64,000 bases of DNA from Neotamlana sargassicola (GTDB lineage Bacteria; Bacteroidota; Bacteroidia; Flavobacteriales; Flavobacteriaceae), in assembly GCF_020523965.1 (NCBI RefSeq), contig NZ_JAJAPX010000006.1, positions 186,001 to 250,000 on the forward strand, written 5' to 3'. Under the pieces are notes generated by a model. That model was not told the origin of the DNA, did not search any database, and worked only from the letters and a program-made list of their open reading frames with translations. The translations under genes were made by a program, and so were the position numbers. This document shows, one piece after another, positions 41,433 through 49,567 of this stretch (position 1 is the stretch's first letter; each line of letters begins with the position of its first letter).

Positions 41433-43616
41433 TTGTATATTTTGACGAAACATAAACCAACCCTAACCATCATCTTAATTTTATTTTGTAAAATGCTTTC
41501 TGCTCAACTTTGTACAGGAAGTTTAGGCGATCCAATTGTAGAAATTAACTTTGGTTCCGGCTCAAACCGAGGTGCTGCTCTAGATAATGGTATAACAGCA
41601 TTTACATACGTTGCCACTGGAGAGCTCGATGAAGGCGAATATACCATTGCAAACTCTACTACCGGATTAAAAGGAAACGCTTGGCATACTACTACAGACC
41701 ATACCGGCGATGAAAACGGCTATATGATGGTTATTAATAGTGCCGTACTTACAAGTGAAGGTGTTTTTTATACCAAAAGTGTTTCTGGATTATGCCCAAA
41801 TACCACCTACGAATTTTCTGCTTGGCTTATTAATGTTATGAACCCGACGGCAGGAACAGACGAATACCATCCCGATGTTACCTTCCGCGTAAGCGATACC
41901 GCAGGTAATATTTTAGGGTTTTATAATACAGGTGATATTAACCAAACAACTTCTGGCGAATGGGTGCAATACGGATTCTTTTTTACCTTGGAAAACGAAT
42001 CGGAAGTAATTATAACCATTTTAAACTCCGCGCCTAGTGCACATCCAGGAAACGATATTGCATTAGATGATATTACGTTTAAACCCTGCGGACCAACTAT
42101 TACAACATATATTGAAGGCGATAGCAACACAACTCTGGCTGTTTGCGAAAACGAACCAACCAATATAACTTTGGAAACCGAACTTTCCGAAGGATATGAT
42201 GATCCCCAATTTCAATGGCAAACATCGAACGATAGTGGTGCTTCTTGGGTAGATATAAATTCAGAAAATAATAACACTTTTATTTTTACCGATAGCAGTA
42301 CTCCTGGTACTTACTTATTTCGTGTAGCCATAGCTAATGGAACTAATATTAACTCAAGCAATTGCAGAATTACCTCCGATGAATTTGAGATTACAGTAAC
42401 CGAAAAACCAGAACCCTTAGTTGGCGATACAGACCAAAGCTTCTGCTCTACCGAACAAGCCACCTTAAGTGATATTGAAGTTAATGCAAGTGCGGTTTGG
42501 TACGATTCTATTTCAAAAGATAATGTGCTTGACGATAGCACAAATCTAGCAAACAACACCACCTACTATGCCACGCAACTAAATAATGGATGCGAAAGCG
42601 ACGAAGTTTTAGCTGTTCATGTAACCATTTATAGTCCAACCCTTGAAATAAATAACGTTGATGCTTACATATGCGACAACTTAAATGATGACACAGAAGT
42701 AATAGATTTAACCTTTTATGAGCCCGAAATTGTTAGCTGTCCAAATTGTATGTTTAGCTATTTCTCCACAATTATTGATGCTGAAAACGACAGCAATTCT
42801 ATTTTAATACCAACAGAATATTCTTGGGAAACAACAACAAACAACTTATATGTAAGAATTGATTCTCCCGATAATTGCTACCAAATAGCAACATTAAATC
42901 TCATTCCAGAAAGCACTCCTATAATTCCAATTAACGACAGTATTGGTATTTGCGAAAGTGACAATTATGCTACTATTGATGCTGGCTCTGGATTTGACAG
43001 CTATTTATGGTCTACAGGAGAAACAACACAAACCATAAATATTACTGAAGAAAACATAGGAACTAATTGGGTTAGTGTTACGCAAAATCACAACAATTTT
43101 TCTTGTACATCGACCAAAAATTTTGAAGTTTTATTTTCGAACGAGGCAACAATTTCAGAAATAGAAATTGAAGATTGGACAGAAACCAACAATAGTATAA
43201 CCATTTACCTTGAAAATTCTAGTTTAGGAGATTACGAATATTCTTTAGATGGCATTAATTACCAAGATGAAAATTCGTTTCACGGATTATCTGCGGGAGA
43301 ATACCATGTTCAAGTAAGGGATAAAAATGGTTGTGGTATAACCCAAGAAACTGTTTATCTTTTAAATCCACCAAAATTTTTCACACCAAATAACGACGGA
43401 ATTAATGACACCTGGCATATAGAACACGTAGAACAGTATCCAGAAATTACAACCACCATATTTAATCGCTATGGCAAACTACTAACAGTTTTAAATTCGA
43501 AAACCTCTTGGGATGGTTTTTTTAAAGGAAACCCTTTACCCACGAGCGATTATTGGTTTGTAGTTACAAAAAATAATAAAACCGTATATAAAGGGCACTT
43601 TACCCTAAAACGCTAG
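41433..43616 (+). CDS. T9SS type B cargo protein with gliding-type C-terminal domain
   Basis: 727-aa secreted protein (TTG start at 41433; a TTG at 41442 is an equal alternative). Signal peptide LTIILILFCKMLSAQ; an N-terminal carbohydrate-binding-like module (~25-215) with FGSGSNRGAALDNG and NDIALDDITFKPCG; two Ig-like segments; a SprB-type repeat (YEYSLDGINYQDENSFHGLS then AGEYHVQVRDKNGC); and a C-terminal type B sorting domain (PKFFTPNNDGINDTWHIEHV ... KGHFTLKR). It is exported by the type IX system. Its module order resembles surface adhesins; the ligand is unknown. The stop abuts the ftsY stop by 1 bp. Confidence 0.87.
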   Translation: MYILTKHKPTLTIILILFCKMLSAQLCTGSLGDPIVEINFGSGSNRGAALDNGITAFTYVATGELDEGEYTIANSTTGLKGNAWHTTTDHTGDENGYMMVINSAVLTSEGVFYTKSVSGLCPNTTYEFSAWLINVMNPTAGTDEYHPDVTFRVSDTAGNILGFYNTGDINQTTSGEWVQYGFFFTLENESEVIITILNSAPSAHPGNDIALDDITFKPCGPTITTYIEGDSNTTLAVCENEPTNITLETELSEGYDDPQFQWQTSNDSGASWVDINSENNNTFIFTDSSTPGTYLFRVAIANGTNINSSNCRITSDEFEITVTEKPEPLVGDTDQSFCSTEQATLSDIEVNASAVWYDSISKDNVLDDSTNLANNTTYYATQLNNGCESDEVLAVHVTIYSPTLEINNVDAYICDNLNDDTEVIDLTFYEPEIVSCPNCMFSYFSTIIDAENDSNSILIPTEYSWETTTNNLYVRIDSPDNCYQIATLNLIPESTPIIPINDSIGICESDNYATIDAGSGFDSYLWSTGETTQTINITEENIGTNWVSVTQNHNNFSCTSTKNFEVLFSNEATISEIEIEDWTETNNSITIYLENSSLGDYEYSLDGINYQDENSFHGLSAGEYHVQVRDKNGCGITQETVYLLNPPKFFTPNNDGINDTWHIEHVEQYPEITTTIFNRYGKLLTVLNSKTSWDGFFKGNPLPTSDYWFVVTKNNKTVYKGHFTLKR

Positions 43617-44570
43617 TTATTTAAAAAACGAATCGACAAATTCATGCTTATTAAACACTTGTAAATCCTCAATACCTTCGCCTACACCAATATATTTTAC
43701 AGGAATTTTAAACTGATCTGAAATACCAATAACAACGCCTCCTTTTGCAGTTCCGTCAAGCTTTGTTACTGCCAAACTTGTAACTTCGGTCGCTGCGGTA
43801 AATTGTTTGGCTTGCTCGAATGCGTTCTGCCCCGTAGAACCATCTAAAACCAACAACACATCATTTGGAGTATCGTTTACCACTTTTTGCATGACACGCT
43901 TCACTTTAGTAAGCTCATTCATGAGGTTTACTTTATTATGTAAACGTCCTGCTGTATCAACTATAACAACATCGGCATCTTGAGTAACCGCACTTTGCAA
44001 GGTATCGAAAGCAACAGAAGCCGGGTCGCTACCCATGTTTTGTTTTACAATTGGTACATCAACACGGTCTGCCCAAACTTGTAATTGATCGATTGCCGCA
44101 GCTCTAAACGTATCTGCAGCTCCTAAAACAACTTTTAACCCTTGTTTTTTAAACTGATAAGCTAATTTACCAATGGTTGTAGTTTTACCCACACCATTTA
44201 CGCCAACAACCATAATAACATAAGGTTTTTTATCTTTTGGAATTGTGAATTCTGTGGCTTCTCCAACATTAGTTTCACTTAACAACCCAGCAATTTCTTC
44301 TCGAAGAATTTGGTTAAGCTCTGCAGTGCCAAGATACTTGTCTTTAGATACACGCGCTTCAATACGATCTATAACTTTTAATGTGGTTTCAACCCCCACA
44401 TCACTCGTTACTAAAACCTCTTCTAAATTATCTAAAACTTCATCGTCTACTTTAGACTTTCCAGCCACTGCTTTACTAAGTTTGCCAAAAAAAGTGCTTT
44501 TAGTTTTTTCTAAACCTTTATCTAAAGTTTCCTTTTTTTCTGATGAAAATATTTTTTTAAAAAAACTCAT
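43617..44570 (-). CDS. ftsY: Signal recognition particle receptor FtsY
   Basis: 317-aa SRP-family GTPase that docks ribosome-SRP complexes at the membrane. The short N-terminal A region (~1-30) is Lys-rich; the NG domain has G1 GVNGVGKTTTIGKLA (~122-136), ADTFRAAAIDQL, DTAGR (G3) and TKLDGTAKGG (G4). It ends GEGIEDLQVFNKHEFVDSFF, the usual FtsY end. Last gene of the rpmB-rpmG-DUF4295 group, but behind a terminator, so it may have its own promoter. Confidence 0.96.
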   Translation of the reverse strand: MSFFKKIFSSEKKETLDKGLEKTKSTFFGKLSKAVAGKSKVDDEVLDNLEEVLVTSDVGVETTLKVIDRIEARVSKDKYLGTAELNQILREEIAGLLSETNVGEATEFTIPKDKKPYVIMVVGVNGVGKTTTIGKLAYQFKKQGLKVVLGAADTFRAAAIDQLQVWADRVDVPIVKQNMGSDPASVAFDTLQSAVTQDADVVIVDTAGRLHNKVNLMNELTKVKRVMQKVVNDTPNDVLLVLDGSTGQNAFEQAKQFTAATEVTSLAVTKLDGTAKGGVVIGISDQFKIPVKYIGVGEGIEDLQVFNKHEFVDSFFK

Positions 44571-44673
44571 TCGTAATTATTTCTTATAAAATTTGATTTA
44601 ATATCAGACTAAATCAAACAAAATTCTTGCCTTAATTAATGGTATGCAAAAATGTCAGATAAATATAAAACAA

Positions 44674-44712
44674 AAAAAGCAGCTTTCTTAGCTAGAAAGC
44701 TGCTTTTCCAAA
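44674..44712 (-). terminator. Terminator after the DUF4295 gene
   Basis: AAAAAAAGCAGCTTTCT / AGAAAGCTGCTTTT with a 5-nt loop, lying 17 bp past the DUF4295 stop on the minus strand. T-rich on the leftward side. Confidence 0.85.
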
Positions 44713-44728
44713 CCTTTTTAAAGGTTTA

Positions 44729-44881
44729 TTAATTTTTCTTGAAATAGTCGTTAACTAAATCTGGCGCCATAATAGATTCAACAAAAACATAAGCTCCAGT
44801 TTTAGGAGATTTAACCATTTTTATGGCTTTTGTTAATCTTTTTGATCCTGTTTGTAATGATGCTACTGCTTTCTTTGCCAT
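44729..44881 (-). CDS. DUF4295 small protein
   Basis: 50-aa basic protein starting MAKKAVASLQTGSKRLTKAI and ending APDLVNDYFKKN. It is the DUF4295 family found only in Bacteroidota, almost always directly after rpmG, as here (6-bp gap). The composition and position suggest a ribosome-associated protein. Too short for many ORF finders but clearly real from family and context. Confidence 0.93.
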   Translation of the reverse strand: MAKKAVASLQTGSKRLTKAIKMVKSPKTGAYVFVESIMAPDLVNDYFKKN

Positions 44882-44887
44882 AACTAA

Positions 44888-45070
44888 TTATTTTATCTCT
44901 TTATGAATAGTCATACGCTTAAGAATTGGATTAAATTTCTTAATCTCCATTCTATCTGGCGTGTTCTTTTTGTTTTTAGTAGTAATGTAACGAGAAGTTC
45001 CTGGTTCTCCAGTTGCTTTATGCTCTGTACATTCTAAAATAACCTGTATTCTGTTTCCTTTTTTTGCCAT
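44888..45070 (-). CDS. rpmG: 50S ribosomal protein bL33
   Basis: 60-aa ribosomal protein: [40 protein letters not shown] and [14 protein letters not shown] match bL33. The single cysteine in LEC, without the CxxC pairs, makes it the zinc-free (C-) form. It lies between rpmB and DUF4295 in one transcript. Confidence 0.97.
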   Translation of the reverse strand: MAKKGNRIQVILECTEHKATGEPGTSRYITTKNKKNTPDRMEIKKFNPILKRMTIHKEIK

Positions 45071-45093
45071 TTTATATACTTTTTATGCAGCTA

Positions 45094-45330
45094 TTATTTT
45101 AAAAATCCTTTAGATTTTGCTTCTTTAATTGCCGCAGATATACCTATTTTATTAATGGTTTTTAAAGCAGAAGTTGACACTTTTAAAGTTATCCACTTAT
45201 CTTCTTCTGGAATGTAAAAACGTTTTTTAACTAAATTCGCATCAAATTTGCGTTTAGTTCTATTTAATGCGTGAGAAACATTATTCCCAACCATTGCCTT
45301 CTTACCTGTAAGTTCACAAACTCTTGACAT
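45094..45330 (-). CDS. rpmB: 50S ribosomal protein bL28
   Basis: 78-aa ribosomal protein: MSRVCELTGKKAMVGNNVSH, ALNRTKRKFDANLVKKRFYI and a C-terminal KTINKIGISAAIKEAKSKGF. One Cys only, zinc-free form. First of the rpmB-rpmG-DUF4295 set; the 81-bp gap to cinA should hold its promoter. Confidence 0.97.
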   Translation of the reverse strand: MSRVCELTGKKAMVGNNVSHALNRTKRKFDANLVKKRFYIPEEDKWITLKVSTSALKTINKIGISAAIKEAKSKGFLK

Positions 45331-45411
45331 TATCTATAACTTTAAATTCTTGTTGCTTAAAATCGAGGTGCAAATATACAAATAAATTAATAGCTAGCAA
45401 CCAAAAACTTA

Positions 45412-46662
45412 TCAATTTTTAAAAATTTCTTTTTGTAGTAATTCCAAAGCCTTATTAACCGCCTTGCTTATTACTCTTGCACGCGGATTTCCAAAATTAA
45501 ATTCTTTTGAAAACACACCCTTTTCATTAGCAATTGCTATAAATACGGTTCCTACTTCGGCTAGAGAATCACCTTTACTAGGGCCAGCATTACCAGTGGT
45601 TGCTACTGCAAAATCCGATTTGTATAATGCTTTAACTTTAATTGCCATGGCTTCGGCTACTTGTGCGCTTACAACCGAATGCTGCTTAATTAAATCTTCA
45701 TTTATTCCTAAAACATCTATTTTAGACTGTGTTGAATAAGTTACAACACCACCTTTTAAATATTTTGAAGCGCCTGCATTTGCAGTAAATAATTCTGCTA
45801 ATTTTCCGCCAGTACAACTTTCGGCAATAGCTAGTGTTTTATTTATTTTAGTTAATCGGTTACCAATAACGGCCTCTTCATTACCATCTTCATCTTCATA
45901 CCCAAAAAATTCATCTTTAATTAAAGGCAATACTTTTTCTATTTGGTCTTGCACTTCGGTTTCTACCTTAATTCTATCAAAACCTTTACTCGAAATTCGC
46001 AATCGCATTTTACCTAAACTTGGTAAATATGCTAATTTAACATGCCCGGGTAACGCATCTTCCCAAGCTTCAATTCGTGCAGCTAATGTACTCTCGCCTA
46101 AGCCATAAACCAATAAAGTTTTATGGAGTATAAACGGACATTTATACTTTTCTTTTAATTTCGGGATTACTGCATTGGTTATTAAAGCCTTCATCTCGAA
46201 AGGTACACCTGGAAGCGAAATAAAAGTTTTTTCACCTTTTTCCATCCACATACCGGGTGCAGTTCCTAAGGTATTCATTAATACTTTAGATTTTGAAGGT
46301 ACCAAAGCCTGATCTTTATTAACTTGCAATAAAGTTTGTCGAGCATATTTTTTCCAAATGCTCTCTATATTTTCTAGTACCGAATCATCACGAACTAGCG
46401 TATCATTAAAATATTCGGCAATGGTTTTTTTAGTGATATCATCTTTTGTTGGCCCTAAACCACCTGTTAAAATAATAACATCTACACGGCTTTCGGCATC
46501 TTTTAAGGCCTGTAAAATATGCGTTTTATCGTCTTGTACCGAAGTAATTTGATAAACCGAAACACCAATTTTATTTAATTGTTTGGCAATAAAAGCTGAA
46601 TTGGTATCAATAACTTGCCCAATTAATAACTCATCGCCAATAGTAATTATTTCTGATAACAT
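45412..46662 (-). CDS. cinA: CinA-family nicotinamide mononucleotide amidohydrolase-like protein
   Basis: 416-aa two-domain protein. The N-terminal MoCF-like domain (~1-170) has ITIGDELLIGQVIDTNSAFI and LTGGLGPTKDDITKKTIAEY. A linker region follows, and the C-terminal CinA/PncC domain (~255-416) has LAIAESCTGGKLAELFTANA, GGVVTYS and VATTGNAGPSKGD. The C-terminal domain deamidates NMN in homologues, recycling NAD intermediates, and the N-terminal domain can act as an ADP-ribose pyrophosphatase. It starts 1 bp after the Hpt gene, so it is co-transcribed. Confidence 0.95.
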   Translation of the reverse strand: MLSEIITIGDELLIGQVIDTNSAFIAKQLNKIGVSVYQITSVQDDKTHILQALKDAESRVDVIILTGGLGPTKDDITKKTIAEYFNDTLVRDDSVLENIESIWKKYARQTLLQVNKDQALVPSKSKVLMNTLGTAPGMWMEKGEKTFISLPGVPFEMKALITNAVIPKLKEKYKCPFILHKTLLVYGLGESTLAARIEAWEDALPGHVKLAYLPSLGKMRLRISSKGFDRIKVETEVQDQIEKVLPLIKDEFFGYEDEDGNEEAVIGNRLTKINKTLAIAESCTGGKLAELFTANAGASKYLKGGVVTYSTQSKIDVLGINEDLIKQHSVVSAQVAEAMAIKVKALYKSDFAVATTGNAGPSKGDSLAEVGTVFIAIANEKGVFSKEFNFGNPRARVISKAVNKALELLQKEIFKN

Positions 46663-47004
46663 TTATAAATTAAAATCCGACTTCAATTCTGCCAAAGCAT
46701 TATCAACTGCCCTTATAACAGTATTTAATTGCTCGGTTACATCTTGGTCTGTTTTGGTAAATTTCCCCCAATCTTGCACCTCAATTAAGGTTTCTAGCAC
46801 ACCAAGTTCAAATAAATCTACTGTAGGTTTCATTTTATGAGCCGCTTGGTAAGCCTCTTGATAGTTTTTTTCTGCAACCGCATTTTTTAAACGTTCGGCA
46901 TCTACAGAAACTTCTTCTACAAAAGTTTGCGCTAAAGCCAAGATAAAATCCTCATCATTATCGGCTAATTCACGTACTCTAAATAATTTGTAATGTTGTT
47001 CCAT
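46663..47004 (-). CDS. Hpt domain phosphotransfer protein
   Basis: 113-aa stand-alone histidine phosphotransfer protein. The phospho-accepting histidine is in AYQAAHKMKPTVDLFEL (~52-68), with the usual helical bundle around it (NDEDFILALAQTFVEEV before, LIEVQDWGKF after). It probably relays phosphate between a hybrid kinase and a regulator encoded elsewhere; no kinase lies beside it. It sits between the FAH-family gene (3-bp gap) and cinA (no gap). Confidence 0.88.
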   Translation of the reverse strand: MEQHYKLFRVRELADNDEDFILALAQTFVEEVSVDAERLKNAVAEKNYQEAYQAAHKMKPTVDLFELGVLETLIEVQDWGKFTKTDQDVTEQLNTVIRAVDNALAELKSDFNL

Positions 47005-47007
47005 ATT

Positions 47008-47619
47008 TTATTTAACTGTAATCGAAAACATTTCTCTGTTTTCTAAAAATCCTTTTAAATTATCGTTAACAGATACTTTGCCTACTCCAGCTGGTGTACC
47101 CGTAAATATAATATCTCCAATCTTTAATGTAAAATATTTGGAGATATATTCTATTATTTCATCAATTTTCCAAAGCATGTGGCTTGTATTTCCGTTTTGC
47201 ACAAAAATATCATTCTTTTTTAAAGAAAATGATATTTTGTTAATATCGCTCAACTCTTCTTTTGGCATCCATTTTCCAATCACCGCCGATCCATCGAAAG
47301 CTTTAGCTTTTTCCCAAGGCAATCCTTTTTCCTTTAATTTAGTTTGTAAATCGCGCGCAGTAAAATCTATTCCTAAACCAATTTCGTTATAGTATTTATG
47401 TGCAAATTTTTTGTCAATATATTTCCCAACACGGTTTATTTTAACCAAAACTTCAACCTCGTAATGTACGTTGTTAGAAAAATCGGGAATAAAAAACGGC
47501 TGTTTCTTTAATAAAATAGCTGTATCTGGCTTTAAAAAAATAACCGGATCTGTAGGTTTTTCATTTTCTAATTCCTCAATATGTTCGGTATAATTTCTAC
47601 CAATACAAATTAACTTCAT
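47008..47619 (-). CDS. Fumarylacetoacetate hydrolase family protein
   Basis: 203-aa FAH-fold enzyme. Motifs are CIGRNYTEHI at the start, VHYEVEVLVKI (metal-binding Glu pair), GLGIDFTARDLQ, KAFDGSAVIGKW and IIFTGTPAGVGKV. The short one-domain form acts as an acylpyruvate hydrolase or oxaloacetate decarboxylase in homologues; the substrate here is not determinable. First of a tight trio with Hpt and cinA. A dispersed repeat (47686-47805) lies upstream. Confidence 0.9.
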   Translation of the reverse strand: MKLICIGRNYTEHIEELENEKPTDPVIFLKPDTAILLKKQPFFIPDFSNNVHYEVEVLVKINRVGKYIDKKFAHKYYNEIGLGIDFTARDLQTKLKEKGLPWEKAKAFDGSAVIGKWMPKEELSDINKISFSLKKNDIFVQNGNTSHMLWKIDEIIEYISKYFTLKIGDIIFTGTPAGVGKVSVNDNLKGFLENREMFSITVK

Positions 47620-47685
47620 AAGTACTAATTAAAATTCGAGACAAGTAAGTCGCGAAAATAATTTAATTTTTTTAATTACTCTATT

Positions 47686-47805
47686 TTGGGTGTTACCCCG
47701 CCCAAAAGTTTTTGGTTCGCGGTCGGGCTTTACGCTACAAGTCCGCGCTTGCACCTATAAAAAACGGTGCAAGCTGTGGGCTTTCCACTGCAATCCCTAA
47801 CACGG
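47686..47805 (+). repeat. Dispersed repeat element, copy C
   Basis: Arms TTTGGGTGTTACCCCGCCC, GGTCGGGCTTTACGCTACAA and GCTTTCCACTGCAATCCC then TAACACGG match copies A and B. The core hairpin is different again: GCTTGCACC / GGTGCAAGC with a 10-nt A-rich loop. Conserved arms with a variable but always pairing core suggest that structure, not sequence, is maintained there. Confidence 0.78.
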
Positions 47806-47867
47806 GTGTATTTGCTAAGTTATTACCTAATTCGATAGTTTACGCGTGTTTCCAAATTCTTTCTCTA

Positions 47868-47901
47868 GCTTCTTGCTTCTTGCTTCTTGCTTCTTGCTTC
47901 T
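47868..47901. repeat. Heptanucleotide microsatellite
   Basis: About four and a half head-to-tail copies of TTCTTGC, starting at the stop codon of the exonuclease gene and running into its 3' end. Copy number could vary by slippage, changing the 3' untranslated region but not the protein. Confidence 0.85.
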
Positions 47902-48673
47902 AAAACTTATTATTAAAACTGCGCAACTTAATAGCTGTTAAAACCTTTTTTGTGTACAGCGGAAAATCAGCATTTAGCAACCAACCAAAATAACCTGGTT
48001 CTTTTTCTAGCACTTCTGTTACTAATTTACCTTTGTGTTTCCCAAACGAAAAGCACTCTTCCCCTTTTTTATTAAATGCGATAAATCCAGCAAAATCGGC
48101 AAACTTTTTTCGAGAACTAAACTCAGCTAAAAACTTCGTGTCGTTTTCCAGCTCATCGTATTTTTCAATTTGTGCTTTTAGCACTTCGTAGGTTGCATTA
48201 GTATCGGCTTCTGCGCTATGGGCACCGTCTAAATTTTTATTACAATAAAATTTATAAGCAGCACTTAAAGTACGTTGCTCCATTTTATGAAAAATAGTTT
48301 GCACATCGACAGCCATTCGGTTTTTCATATCAAAATCTATATCGGCACGCAACATTTCTTCAGCTAATAACGGAATATCGAATCTATTTGAATTAAACCC
48401 TCCTAAATCGGAGTCCTTAATCATATTGTGAATCTCTTTAGCCAGCTCCTTAAAAGTAGGTTCGTTAGCTACTTTCTCATTAGAAATCCCATGAATTTCT
48501 GTGACTTCCTTGGGAATTGGCATTTCCGGGTTTACTAACCATGTTCTACTTTCTTCTTTCCCGTTTGGATAAACTTTTAAAATTGAAATCTCTACAATTC
48601 TATCGGAAGTTATATTTACACCTGTAGTTTCTAAATCGAAAAAACAAATGGGTTTTGTTAGGTTTAATTGCAT
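47900..48673 (-). CDS. DnaQ-like 3'-5' exonuclease
   Basis: 257-aa DEDDh exonuclease. Exo I is CFFDLETTGV (D13, E15), Exo II GFNSNRFDIPLL with the Asp, Exo III GAHSAEADTNATYEVL with the His and Asp. A C-terminal ~60 residues (CFSFGKHKGKLVTEVLEKEP then GYFGWLLNADF) form the extra domain seen in many Bacteroidota DnaQ-like proteins (exodeoxyribonuclease-X-like C-terminal module). It likely trims DNA in repair; it is not the polymerase III epsilon with certainty. Its ATG overlaps the previous stop by 1 nt (TAATG). Confidence 0.9.
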   Translation of the reverse strand: MQLNLTKPICFFDLETTGVNITSDRIVEISILKVYPNGKEESRTWLVNPEMPIPKEVTEIHGISNEKVANEPTFKELAKEIHNMIKDSDLGGFNSNRFDIPLLAEEMLRADIDFDMKNRMAVDVQTIFHKMEQRTLSAAYKFYCNKNLDGAHSAEADTNATYEVLKAQIEKYDELENDTKFLAEFSSRKKFADFAGFIAFNKKGEECFSFGKHKGKLVTEVLEKEPGYFGWLLNADFPLYTKKVLTAIKLRSFNNKF

Positions 48674-49479
48674 TATAAATTTTGTGAATTAGCTTTTATT
48701 TTGTTAAAATATTTATTTTTTGTTCTCTCCCAGTCTTTTTCATTGAAAAACAAATATGGCATTAAATGACTCGCATAAAACTCACCATTATTTTTAATCA
48801 CTATATATTTTGGCACTTCTGTATCCAAGGCAAATAATTTTCGCAATAATTGTCCATAATCTTTATATGCATTTATCTCTTTAAATTCATCTTCCGTTCC
48901 GGCGTTAAAATTATAAAAAATAAAGGGTGTTACTTCATCATACTTTTTATGAAAGCTAAAAAATCGTTTACAATTTTTCAAAAACCCCTTATAATTATAT
49001 TCTGTTACTAACCTTATTTCATTTTTATTTCTATCCTTCAAATATTTTCGAATATCTACATATTCAGATGGAAAAACCGACGCACTTCGAAATTTTTCTT
49101 TACCAATAGTATTTCCATATAAATCTTGAACCAATGCGTATTTCTTTTTAGGAAAATCATTTTTTGACTTTAATGAATCAATATAAAGGATTGATAAAAC
49201 TTTAGATGTATCAATACTATGTCTTGCAAATAAAAGTTTAAATAATTGTGATTTAATATCTTTATCAAGATTTCCAAAACGGAATTTAACCTTTAGCATT
49301 TCTAGAACCAAGGTATCTGTAGAATACCTGTATCCTTCATAAGCATTCGATTCTAACTTTTGCTTAAAAGTATCTTTTAAAAGTTTGTTATAGTTTTCAT
49401 CAACATAAATTGTATCGACCTGAGAAAAACCATTAAAAGACAATACAAATAGTACTATAAAAAAGTTGAAACAACGCAT
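48673..49479 (-). CDS. Exported protein of unknown function
   Basis: 268-aa protein with a signal peptide (CFNFFIVLFVLSFNGFSQ, cleavage ~20). The mature part is rich in Lys, Asp, Phe and Tyr (DTIYVDENYNKLLKDTFKQK, FYNFNAGTEDEFKEINAYKD, EVPKYIVIKNNGEFYASHLM). No domain, membrane helix or catalytic motif is recognised. It overlaps the exonuclease start by one base, so the two are translationally coupled, although a functional link is not obvious. It may be a lineage-specific insertion in a conserved housekeeping block. Confidence 0.65.
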   Translation of the reverse strand: MRCFNFFIVLFVLSFNGFSQVDTIYVDENYNKLLKDTFKQKLESNAYEGYRYSTDTLVLEMLKVKFRFGNLDKDIKSQLFKLLFARHSIDTSKVLSILYIDSLKSKNDFPKKKYALVQDLYGNTIGKEKFRSASVFPSEYVDIRKYLKDRNKNEIRLVTEYNYKGFLKNCKRFFSFHKKYDEVTPFIFYNFNAGTEDEFKEINAYKDYGQLLRKLFALDTEVPKYIVIKNNGEFYASHLMPYLFFNEKDWERTKNKYFNKIKANSQNL

Positions 49480-49507
49480 ATTTAATAATCGCCTTTAGGC
49501 TTTAGTT

Positions 49508-49540
49508 AAAAATAAAAAATCCAACCCATAGATTGGATTG
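49508..49540 (-). terminator. Terminator of the E2 gene
   Basis: Stem ATCCAA...ATTGGAT with a 7-8 nt loop, followed leftward by TTTTTTATTTTT, ~28 bp after the E2 stop. Confidence 0.75.
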
Positions 49541-49567
49541 GACAATTTACAACTTATTTTAATTTTT

